DNA of 64,000 nucleotides from the NCBI RefSeq assembly GCF_000524195.1, contig NW_020170424.1, positions 245,134 to 309,133 on the forward strand. The letters are read 5' to 3'. Position numbers and translations under genes: made by a program. Source of the DNA: Echinococcus granulosus. Its lineage: Eukaryota; Platyhelminthes; Cestoda; Cyclophyllidea; Taeniidae. Numbering within the stretch: the stretch's first letter is position 1; each line of letters begins with the position of its first letter. Below the pieces are notes generated by a model. It worked only from the letters and a program-made list of their open reading frames with translations, was not told the DNA's origin and did not search any database. Positions 49,629-62,000 of this stretch are shown here, one piece after another.

Positions 49629-49634
49629 TTTATT
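49629..49634 (-). promoter_or_regulatory. Possible polyadenylation signal of the symporter gene
   Basis: AATAAA on the minus strand, about 290 bases past the stop codon at 49921-49923. It is the first AATAAA I find downstream. It would be used if the transcript ends with the 50085-49921 exon. Confidence 0.35.
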
Positions 49635-49920
49635 TTATAAAATACTTTATGCTCTTTCAAATAGATAATACTCCACAGATCAGAACTGGGGTGTGTGCAA
49701 ATAAATGACTCCCTTTGTAGCATCCCAAATTTTCCCTGACCTAGGAAGAAATTAAAGCCATGTAAAAATGAACTTGTAATACTAACGCGCGAAAGAGTTA
49801 GGAGGCTACAGATATGGCCTGAAAATCACGCAGCAGTGCGGGAACCCTACCTGGAGAGACAAAAGTGCTCATGAAATTCAGCAAACACTTTAAAAGGCAT
49901 CAAAGGGAATCGGTTGAGAC

Positions 49921-50085
49921 TTACAGATAATGGCTTGGTGAACGAATCGTTGCTTGATGTCTCCTAATATACTGGGATGCCTTCCTCTCCTTCTGTACAT
50001 GTCTTGCCTTCTCGAGGGCAAATACCGGTGGAATTATCAGCAGGAACATGAGGGACGTTGAAAGCCAAGTTAGTAAGATAAATAC
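49921..50085 (-). CDS. DUR3-like symporter, last recognised exon
   Basis: Entered in phase 0 after CCAACACATAG. It encodes a hydrophobic helix (VFILLTWLSTSLMFLLIIPP), then a basic cytoplasmic tail (ALEKARHVQKERKASQYIRR), and stops at TAA (49923-49921). The bases at the stop read CATTATCT|GTAAGT, so they also form a perfect splice donor. The apparent C-terminus may therefore be an intron-retained or alternative end. Confidence 0.8.
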   Translation of the reverse strand, partial: VFILLTWLSTSLMFLLIIPPVFALEKARHVQKERKASQYIRRHQATIRSPSHYL

Positions 50086-53000
50086 CTATGTGTTGGGGGA
50101 TCAAAAATATTTGAGTTTATGTTCGTCAACCAATACTTAAAGGACAATTTGGCTACCGTAACCTCGATTGCATTAGTAGTACTAAAAGCAACGTTAAGCC
50201 CTGGTCGGTTGAAGCCAGATTAGGCATGCATAACCTAAAGTTAAGATCATTTTATCAGTTCTTACGGAAATTTGGATCTTATCCTTTGCTTGGATAAAAT
50301 GAACCAAAGTAGGTACTTAGTCAATACACTCTGTCGGACTATATCTCAGACGTGGGTACTTACGAAGGCCTGGAAATGATCGGGTGACAACTCGGCGGGG
50401 ATAAGAACAAAAGCTGGCAGAACTCCCAAGTAGAGAATGAGGAGTAGGAGAGAAGCATATTTAAGGATTTTTGAGGAAAATGAAAAGGCCCGCTTAACGT
50501 CATCCAAACGCGGTTGTCCCTCAGTCAGCAGATGGGCATTTCGAATGCCCAAGTCCCTTCAAGGTGGAAAGCAAAATGCCAAATGGGTTTACCGATCTAT
50601 AGTCGCGTTTGGTTTAAGATTTTCCAGAGCAACAAACATCTATACAAACTTTTATTTGCGGATTGTTTAAGCACTAGGTGGATGCATTTTTGATTATTAA
50701 ATATGGACTCCGTGTCATGAGCTGTCAGTTGAGAAGTTTGTTGCCTGAATCGGTAGAGAAAGTCCACCACCTTAGGACAAATGTCGTGATGTGTTAGCAC
50801 GACACCAGGCATCACTATTTTTTACCCAAATCAAATGGCACCGAAAGGTTAAAAACCTATTTATTATTTGTTTACATAAAGAATACTTTGTTCTCCTAAC
50901 ACATATAGGCAAAAGTTGTTACCATGGTGAAATGCGGACTCAACGATGACAGCAAATTTTCCGATATGTTTAACCCTCCGTAGCGTCATTTCAGGCTAAA
51001 TGTCAATAAAAGTGGATGGAATTTTTCTTACTAACCAACATGTTACTGATTGCCTTACGTGCATTATCAGTAGATCCCCAGCAGTGTTTGCTAAATACTT
51101 ACAAAAAGCCAACTAAACAATAACTCTTTTACTCAGCTGATAAAATTAAAACTTAAAAGGCGGTCAAAAGGGTCTATATTTATTCTGGTTTAACGCAGTA
51201 GTGGATAGTTTAACCCACCGTCTCATAATGGAGGATTCATTACCCTAACTGCGATTCAGGAGGCTTCTCACGCATTTCCTAATGCAAGAGAAGTGATGAT
51301 AACATCCCGCGAGAAAAAGGAAAACTGATACATTTTTGCTGCTGCAAGCAGAGCAACAAGTAGGCAAAGGCTACTCCCTTGTTAGGGCAAGGCATAAATC
51401 CCTTATTAGCTGAGCTGAAAAAGGGGGAGTATGGATGTTTTACTGAGCAAATACATAACTGTTTAGTACTTTGAAAAAAAAAAGTAAATTCTGATGAAGT
51501 TGATCAGAAAATAAGTGAAATGTTTTGGTAATACCGGCAAAATTGGTGAAGAACAACAATGGCACCTTGGCATTGTTAGGTAGATGTTTGGTAATTAAGT
51601 AGCATCGTGTGATGATTGCGAAAATCCAGAACGCTCCTTAAAATGTTTTCCTAGCTGAGAGACCAGCCACTACAATCCTCTCCAGCGAGAGGATTGTATT
51701 TCGTGTTTGTTTAATTCCTCTGGCCATAAAGCAAGCACCCAAGCCATCTGGACATCTTGGGCCCGTCCACTCATTTGCTTTCCAACTGTCTTGGCTGCGT
51801 GGCACTTGACCTTGCAATCGTCCTGTGCTAATGTCAACGCAATGGAGACAATTTGCGACCCAAAGAAATGTCATTAAGCGATTACAAAAAGTGGAGGGAA
51901 GCGGTGCCTTTACACAGGCAAATCTTGCAGCGGTGTTCAACATGTGACCTTGAATTACGTTTTCTTCTTTCTTGCCAATTTACAGGATCTTCTTGTTTCT
52001 CAAGAAAAGTTTTCCTCTGCCCTCAGCAAGTGACCAAACTTTGGTGAACAGTTGTGCTTGAGCCTCACCATACACTCACTCACCCAAGTGGAATCTTGTG
52101 GAGCTGCAGTGGTGCGTAGCTGGGAAGTTTTGGTGGGTATTTAGTGGACCCGATTAAAAAAATGAAGTTATTTATGCTAGCTTCGCTTCGCACTGGATAT
52201 TAGTGCGATTTATTTGCTTTGCCTTCCACCACTCATTTCCAAGTCAGTGTGAGTCCCGTTAGATTGTTTTTCTTCAAGTTGCACCCTGTTCTTCTTTAGG
52301 ATCTAGACCAGTGGGCTCGTCCTGGCGTGGTGCATTATCACCGTCTGATTCCTCAGACTATTTCTGAGTGACACATCATTCTGCTGCTCTACCCCTACAC
52401 CTTGGGAGCCAGACTGGGATTTCGGTTCGGTAAGCAGATCATATCCGTCGGATTTAACAAGAATTTTACAGTACACAAGATAAAAATGAAAGGCATATAG
52501 GTGGGCACCGTCCGGAATGTCTAGTGTCCGCATTTAATCAAACAACCTTTTGCTTGCCCGATAAGAGTACACATTATTTTGACTTAATAAAAGTTGGAAA
52601 GTAGTTTTTCCTTTCTTCAAGGTCAGTAAGTGAGCCTAGAATCCGTGATTCTTAATTCATTCTTTTCCGCAATTCTTTTTTTCCATGAGATATCCACCAC
52701 TTGGGAAGAAACGCGGAAGCAGAAGGGGAATGAAGCATTAATTTTAAAGGAGAAAATGAGTACTTTGGAGGGTGAGGATGGAAGGCAAATAAATCCCAGG
52801 CTAAGAACAGGATATTGTTCAATCTTTTCTTTTTGCCCTGCCTGTAGGTAGCGGCAGGCTTTTCTAGTGATTTATAACACCAAGTACACGAGGATCCAAA
52901 ACCACACATAAGCAAATGATAACCTGATAGTTTATCCTAAAGAATAATTTTTTTTATTGGAGAATAAAGCAAAATAAAACAGGTCGAATGTCAAAGGTGG

Positions 53001-56000
53001 AGAGAAGAGACACTCCACTAGGGTAAAGGGGATATGGACAACCCATCGACTACATGACATTCAAAACGGAAGTATGGTACATCCCATCACGAAACGCCTT
53101 CATTAAATCATCTCCTCATTTCAGCTTTATGCCTCTGACAAGAAACAAATGACCGCCAAATTAAAGCACAAAGTAGAGGAGGAGTCAAATCCCACAAATT
53201 GTAGTAAGAAACATTTTTTTTACGAATTTCACTTTCTTGAAAAGTTTAAAAGGAACCTAGGCTACATCAAGCCATTTATCACCCTAGTAAGCATTCTATG
53301 GCTTCATAGGGCAGGAAAGTAGGGAGGCACACTGACCTGCCGTAACCCTCTGACCAGGGCTGGAGAGGATCATCTATGGCGCGGGTCCTTTCCCATACCT
53401 CTAGCTCCTCCTCTTCACTTAGAGGTTGAGTGGTGATAAAAGTGAAGAGAGCAGTGACCACAGCGCCCACCAATATGGTGCCCGGGGATGCTCCGTTCAA
53501 CCAAACCCAATCGACTAAATGGAAGAAGGTGGGTGGTGGCCTTTGTAAAACATTCTTCTAAAGTTCATCTGACGAAAAACCTAAGCCATTTTATTCCAGT
53601 ATTAGTAATTTGTTGCAATAAGTAATGAAGGAGAGTCTTCGAAAAGCTTATTTGGTTAAGGATGCCTACTATCCCAAAAAATTGTTTTATTTAACTTCAT
53701 AGAAGCTTTAATAGGCGTGCTTATTTTCGCGGTCAACCTGGAAAGCGGAACCTGCTCACTTCCTTCTAAGTGGTTGATTATCGCGGTAAGGAAACATTAA
53801 ATGCGCTAGTAATCACTCTGAGACCACAGTCAACCGTGTCAACTGCGAGTGACTAGGGCACAGAGGTGGAGTCTGTCTCGGGGTCAGGAATACCGCTAGT
53901 CTCCGGCACCATAAGCTGATCAGCCGCTGGGCTGGTGCACGTTAGTCAATAAAAATGCCTGCCCCTAAAATCCTAGACAAACATAAAATTGTAAGTTTAA
54001 TCAGTTGACGGAGACGGGTCTAGAAACTGGGTTGACAACTATTCTGTTTAAAATGAAAAAGTAGGATTGGGTCATAAAATTGCTACATTTCCTACATTGT
54101 CTATTTGTAAATCCATTGGTAAAAGACAAGACTGCACAATAGTAGGTTAGACAGACTTAAATCCGCACGAGGTCTCCGTTAAGGCGAGTTAAGGGTAGGG
54201 TTGTCCTTCACCACTTTCCTACGCCACCACTTTGCAACAGCATTTTTGCGCTGTTATTTTAAATGTCTTGAACTTATCCTTTGCCAAAATTATGTTTACC
54301 GACTTACAGTAAATCTTATAAGCCTGGTGTTTAAGCAAAAAATAATAAGTATATCGGCGTTGGGGATGAGAAAGCACGTATTTTCGCTCATAAGTTATCA
54401 TTTTTCGGACAAAAGACTTTAAGTCCCTTTTTCAGTTTTGAGTGCCTTGCAATTGCTTAAGCCAGTCAACGGTCAAAATTAATGAGGGGCCTTACTTGCA
54501 AACCCGTAGACTTTGGTAGGTCGTATTAAACTAAAATTAAATGAAATAACAGATTCACTTATTTTACATTAGATGGCTATTACTGACAAAGCCAGCTATA
54601 TTCAGGCGCCTTGAAGGCGATCCACAAAAGCAGAAAAGCTTTTCTTCCTTCAAACGTGAATTTTACACATTTCTACACATTTTACACATTTCGCTAAAGC
54701 GAACTGATGGCTTTTCACTAATAAAAAAGAAACAAGCTGGTTTATGCCATGAAACAGATAAATCGCCCATGGAAACATGTTATAATTTTTCACTTGCCAA
54801 TACAATCACCATGCCTTCAGAAAACGGTCTTATTGAGAAGTCCACTTTGTGCCGGTAAAATGGTTTCTTTTAGGTGCGGAATACTGTCGTTGTCCATTAC
54901 TGGCCCATATTGTGCTCCCAAATCTCTACTTTGTATGCAATCGTATAATTGTCAAATATCAGACAAAGAAGATGACCGTTTGTGCGAAAATGTTTAAGAC
55001 CACAGAGAATGCGAACGTGGCATAGTCCGTCTCAGATTATAAAGTGTTGTTGAACATTTTCCCCTGGGTAACTTTAGTAAAGCTATAAGAAAAAATGGCA
55101 TTTTGTCCTACTGCTTCTCAAATGGTACCTTTTTTCTTTTATGCGTTTGTGTTTATCCAGAATGCGTGTGGTAGACCAAAAGTTCTAGGTTCTGCAATTC
55201 AGTACGGAAGTCTTTTTAAAAATGTGTACCCTTAATGTAATACACACAGAACAAGTTTGAAGATGAACAATTAAATGGTCAAAACTTTAACTCACTAAAA
55301 TATGTCCTGTGATAAGAATCAAAAGTCACTTCTTATCATGAGCTAATTGTTCATCAAACAATCCAAACAGACTGGGAGACTTTAACACACACCGCCACCT
55401 GCAATTGTCCACGGTACTCATTTCCATGGCCCCCACCACTTTCCCTTCCCTCTTGACATAGGTGTAAACCATGTGTTTTTTCCTTACTAGCGTTAAGCAT
55501 GGCTTCCAACAACGGTATTACTATGATGGCTGTGAAAGGTCGTATTCGATGTGAGATATCGTTATTTGGAATAAAAGTTTGAGACTCTTCCTAGACGCGG
55601 TGCATTAGCATCTGGTGATTAATCGCTAAGTAAAATTGTTTCATTTCTCCACTATTTTATCTTCCCTAAATGGTGTGAAACATGTGACGCGAGTGCTTCG
55701 CCAACTCTGGAACCAAATCGAACCCGGAATATGAAATGGGTTGTGTTGAATTGCTTTGGATTTTTAATGAAAGGGAGGTATACAGGGAACAGTAAAGAGC
55801 ATCGTCCATTTCATGCTCTAAGGGAAGTCACTGGAGCAGGATTCAGGGGAACAGGTTATTTACAGTATATTTTCAGATTTTAAGTCTGAGAGAGACAACT
55901 CAAACAAACGTAGAGGTAAAGCTTGCTATTTAATCGCAATTTGCTTTAGCTTTGCCATTTTTCATTAACAGATGTGAAATCTTCCCTAATTTTATGTACC

Positions 56001-59000
56001 GCATAGATGTCTGCTTAATTCGGATTTAAGTAGTGAAAAGTAGTGTCTTTAAACTTAAATACCACTATCAGTTATGAAAAAGGGAATCATGGATTTTACG
56101 TGGGCAAGTACACGAGGCCGTGTTTCTTTGTCTGTCTCCATTTACAAGCCAGCTACCAGGACCGCCCACGTCACATCTTCCCTGCTTGCACATAGCCGCA
56201 GAGAAACATGGACTTCTAAATCGAAGGTTTTGTCTACCGTGTGCTCGGGTTGAAAGGTTAAGGAGAGTTCAGTCCTCTTAATACTTAAGTAAATTCTGGG
56301 AATATGTTTTTCAAAATTCTTGATCGATTGGGAGCAACTTAGGCTCCCACACCAAAAGCAGGCAAGTTTTATCGGCTAGTGTCAACAGACTGCCTTGTCA
56401 AGTGATATTCTCCTCTGTTCAGGCATTTAACTTCACGACTTTAAACTAAATTCTTTTGGAGAAGGACGACAAACCATCGGCTTACCGGTAAAGGGTGCAA
56501 TGATGATGCCAATGCCACAAAGAGTGCCAACAATGAACCCAGCAAAAACTGCAGCTGGAGTGACACGAGCCCAGTAGAAGGCGAAGTAGAGACTGCCCAG
56601 TAAGGGACCGCAGAGAGCGCTAACGTAGTGACATATGTCGATGAGTGATACCTACAAGAAGGTGAATCGGTGCCTTAGGTGAATGCGCTTTCCTGAAGTC
56701 GGACAGAAAGGATCTGAATGCCAGCGGACATTTGGGTCGAATTGGAAATGTGGGTAGTGGAACTACACATGCCGCAAGTTTTGTCGCTACTTAGGGTGCT
56801 AGGCAGCAGTAATATGTGTATCTGGCAGCACCGCCCCCACCTATGGTTCCCAGCGGGTTCTCGACAGTATACTCAGTCTTGTGAGGACGTAGAACTCCTC
56901 CTCAACACAAATCTTGTGGCAAAATCTAGAAACAGACGATCTGGGACCACATAAGGCATGTTCATTTTGGTAAAACAAATCGTCATGAATTGGTAAGGAG
57001 CACATGTCATTCATTTGTGATGCTAAGAGCATATGTACAGTGCACCAGCCATCAGTCAACTGGTTTGGATGTCTTGGTACTTGGTTAAGTTGGTCTTCAC
57101 GTGACTCCTTAGTCTAAGATTTGGCTTCCACGTGGATGGCACGGAAGCCAGCTCAGTCCTTCAATAACTCGATAGACAGAGTTTTTGGAGTAAAAACACA
57201 AAAACAGCAGATATGATGGAGACAAACCTCCACTAAATCAAGGAGCATTGGACCAAAGAGGAATACGGCGAGGACGGTGTATACAGCGTAGTTGCGAACA
57301 TTCCTCGTATGCTGGATGTACTGCCGATACTGGCCGTGTGTTGGACATGCTGAGCGAAATGGCACTCTCTTGCGAGCAAACTGGTGATCTCTATGAAACA
57401 GAGAGTGCTTTGTCACTAACAGAAAAGTGGTGCGGAACTTACTCTGTTCATTGTCGCCTCTTAACTCTGCAAATATTATCGTTCTCTCCAATTTCTTTGT
57501 CTCCAAGTGCTCCTAGATAAACCGATTTTTTTATTCTCTAGATTTTTCACACCTTAGTCCTCATAACTTAATCCAAATATCTGGAAACAATGATGGTGCC
57601 TTCTATGCTACTCATTTACCTTTCAGTAGGGGGTTCGGCTTGTTAAGAATGCCCTTCGTGACTGAAATAGCGAAGTAGTGCTAGGCTTCCTGTTTCTCTC
57701 CCCAGTAAAAGTGGGCTTCTCAGTATCTACCTTAGAGTTGAGGGGTGGGATCAGCCTCACCATTTCGCCCTAACAATGCATCCATCCATCAAACAATCTG
57801 CGCTCCTCACTTGCTCATTACCAAACCACTTGATAGATCACTCTCATTTGGCTTATTTTCTTTTCTTTACCTTGGAAGAGAGAGACTGATTAATGTAAAA
57901 GGGGGAACCCGTTTTGTGGGGTAAAAAACCTATCCGTTCAGACATCTTCGCTGCATCTACCATCAAGGAAATAGTCTACTTTCTTAAAAAAGGCTATTTT
58001 TGCCCCTTTTTTAGCATTTCTTAACAATTTCTTGTGTTCTTCTCGTAAAAGTTGAATTGCCACTTTCCCTACCAGCGGATAGTTGCACCTGGAAAATTGT
58101 GGCCCCCACTCACATGACTGACTCCGTGGTGGATTAGGTTAACCACTCCGCGGTAAAAAAAGGGCAAAATAGGAGGTTGCTGTACTCATCTTGAAGCAGT
58201 CTTGACAAAAAACCTTTAGAAAATATTCATAGATAATAAAACAGAGTGGAAGTGCCCTCTAGAGCCTTTGAAAGGTGAGGAATCTTGACGTGAGGTGGTT
58301 GATCAAAGGCATGGCAATGACGTTCATGGAATAGCAGACAAAATTTCCAGAGAATGAATAAATAACTATAAAATAACAGTAACAAAAATTTTATCATTAT
58401 ACAAAAGAAACGGGGAGAGGTTTATCAGTTTCGGGGCTATTTATTTCGCCTTTTTGAAAGGGAGGAGTGGTCATTTCGTCTGGAATATTTTGGTGTCTGC
58501 ATGATGCAACGCCAAAGGAAGCGGACGAAAAAAAGTGAAAAGTAAAAGGAGGAAGTGTGAAAGTCGTCAGGTAGTGGAGACTTACTTCTCATCCCTCTGA
58601 CAGTGGAAACAGGCCGCCATGCTTTTGCACCGACACCTCTCCCTACTCTCGCAGCAGCGGCCGCGTCTCAATCCGCACAAGACACAATTGTTTACCTCCT
58701 CCGTCTTTTTGAAGGGCTAGAACAAAAAAAGGTTGAAAAATTGCTTTCTAAATCAAACAGATATTACATTTGGGAAAAACACTTTAAGTATTAAAGTGAA
58801 GTGGATGCCTTCTAAGTTTTGATGTCCCTTGATTCAGTGCGTAAGTAGGGGGTGTTCCCGTCTAACCGGGATTTTTGAATTTTAAGGAAAAAAAACTCCC
58901 TTCAAATTTTGTTACACTCTCTTTCTACACCTTAATTTTATATTGTGGCTCCTTGCCAACTTCTGGTCACCTTCAGTATGGAGTGATTTGTCAGTATGTC

Positions 59001-62000
59001 TAAACCGTCCATGAACAACCTGGCTGCTTCATTGCCTCCCCCCGTTTTTAGTTCTATAAGATGTTGGTGCCTCCAAACAGTGCCTGTCCGTGACAAATTT
59101 GATTGCAGTGATGTATCAGGACTGGTGATGCATGTGCTGCTCATTCAGAACCACACAGATGTTCCACACGATGATGTCTGGTAGGCGTGATTTGATGAGA
59201 GCTGGAGATCACGACAGCTGAACTGGCCAATGTCTTTCACTGCAGTGACGGGCAGCTCCATTGCTCATTAATAGGACTTTTGATTGCTTGGATGATGGAT
59301 ATACGTTACGTCTGTCTCCGTAACGCCAGAAGCCATGGTGGTTCCCGCAGCCCACCATAACAATGGTCGTGGCTGCAAACAATCTCGCCAACAAGTGGTT
59401 CTGGACAATCAACGTATGTATGTAATCCCCATCTTGAAGCCGCGCAAGAGAAGAGTGGGTCCATGAGGAAGTGAAACAGAGGAGCTGTTTATGGACGATC
59501 ATATTAAAGCTGTCTGGATGTGGAGGGGGACCGTGTCTAAAAAAGTCGTAGCTGATGCTCCCCGAAATGCACTTAAGTCACGCTTTTACTAAATAAGGCA
59601 ATTTGATAACTTGAGAAATGCGTCTACTTCTTCCAATGAATTAGCCGAATATTTTAAGTGGACCTACCCGAATATAGGTCATGTAGACATCGACGACAAA
59701 GATACTACTGATAGCCATTACTTCTGAGCAGATGCAAGTTGTCACTGTACAGATTATGACGGTATTGAATAGCACGGACCCGAATCGACCAAAGAGGAAC
59801 TCCAGCACAGCATAGACTATCAGACCTTGAAGGAAAAATTTTTGAAGGTCATAACAAGAAGCCTGGAAGTAAGGAGTTAAGTGAATTTATATTGCCTATG
59901 GGTGTGCAGTGGAGGTCGCTTAAGTTTCCAAAAACTGCACTTCCAGTCGGTTGTGTGGCGTCCTTGTCACGCTAGTGGCTCTTCAATCCTTCTGCCAGGT
60001 CAGTCTGAGTTCGTATGACCTCAGAGAAGACTGGAGATGCTGCGTTGGTGGTAGCGGAAAGCAAACTTGGTCCTAAAGGGTAGCTACCTCAATTTCCATT
60101 GCTGAGTGCTAAACCTTAACATGACGAAAGATAGACATCTACCACTGAAAGGAGGATCTGCGATGGCCCCTGATAGAAGAGCTAAAACTGACATCAAGCT
60201 TCGGTAAATACCCCATTCTCGAGTTCCATGGAAATGTTGTTGACAGCCGAAATGAATCTAGCCCGGAAACAATCCGGCAATGTTCGTTGCAGGGCTGTCT
60301 ACGGTCTGGTGTTATTCATCAATGAATAGGGTCACCTTCTGTTGTTTCAGCTTCAAGGTCTCGTGGTGAGATCCACCAACATCAGATCATCCCACCACTT
60401 AAATGTGGGTGGCTAAAAAGTCCTTACATGAGGGAATTTAATCATGCAGCTCACCATTCAAACACAACCAAAAGGCGGCAATTTGTTTGATGGGTCGGGT
60501 TTTAAAACAGGCCTGTCTGGTAGAGAGGCTTTCGGCGCCAATGTTGGTTCAGGCAGTAAATACTCCCTAAAAAGGCCTGCAGTCATAAAAAGGAAAGGAG
60601 CTCAAATCTCCTTCTCTCCGAAAAAGCGTAAACACTTTCTCTTAATGGTAGTGATGTGACAAAGAGCTACTTGTGGCAGACTGGTGGTTGTTTTAGCTAG
60701 CTAGACGATTTTAATGTGTAGCTAGTCAATTTGGGCGTCAGCAACTGAGACCTCTGGTCGGACCATCAAAACAGACTGTTTGTCTACACTTCAGGCGGCT
60801 GTTTAGGAGCTGCACTGATGGTAACCTTGGGGACCCCACCGCCATGGCAACCCATAGAAAAAATACTAAACACGTCTAAAGTCAATAAAATTTTTATAAA
60901 TAACCACAACTAATATGCTGTAGAGTTTGCCAAGACCTGTGGCAAGTATACGGACATCAAGAAGTACACCATAGATGATCCAGACCTTCCGAAGCCAAAA
61001 CTTCTTTTGCATCTAGGGGTCAAACCATATGGTTAGACGGGATATGTTGTTCCACTTCTTTATCGCTCAGTTAATTTAGGCTTATAAAGAGGCATTCGTA
61101 AACGCCGATATATGAAGACTGTCCAAACTCTTCCGACCTCCAGATATTCGGCCTTCACCTCGATGCCACAGACCCCTCCTTCTTCAAACTCTACTACTTA
61201 GCTTCCAGTTTTCCTCAAAATAATTTTATCTTTTTAACTTTTTGGGTAGCTGATGTCATATAAGAGATGCGAACTTGCCCAAACGCTCCATGAGGTTCGA
61301 GAGCATGACCTGTCCATAACTCATATTGAGAGCAAGGTAGCCCAGTCCACAGGCTGTGCCGAAGACAGCACCCACAGGGAAGAAGAAAAGTCCACTGGCT
61401 ACCAAGTTAAATCCACTAGTTTCAGGTTCGGAGCTTAATACACCCTGCCAAAACGACTGATCAAGCAGGAGAAGTACCAAGTAGTCTAAAAATTAGAAGC
61501 TATATAAAGGACGCTGAAATGGAAATTCAGTAGGCTAAACTCAGTGAACAAATTTCTTAAATACTATTTTTAATTTTCACTGCTTACGTTTTGTTTGCTT
61601 CTATGTACGTTTGTTTAGTGTGAAAAGTGGAAATTGTGGCCTAAAATATTTCCAAATTCGATCAAAGTTTTTAGGTACTTGTGCATTGAGGGCGCTCAAG
61701 TAGCCACAGTAGATTGAGAGTCGTCACAAAAATAAATAGAAAGATAAAGCTTTTTAAAGTCCTTATCACTGCCAAACGTGCCAAAGAGTTTTCAGTGACT
61801 GCTAAAACTCACCATCAAACTCTTTTAAGGCATGAAAGATGGCGGGAAGTGATCGAAATGAGAGAGCTGGTGTTGTGCTGTTTCGAACTCGTTGGCAAGC
61901 TGTCAAGGCGATAAGTCGTTCACAATCTCCTGAAAGAGCCGAAAAACCATCTCTGAAGTGTAAAATTTAGTTTTTTTCTCAGGACAAGCTGGTTACAATT

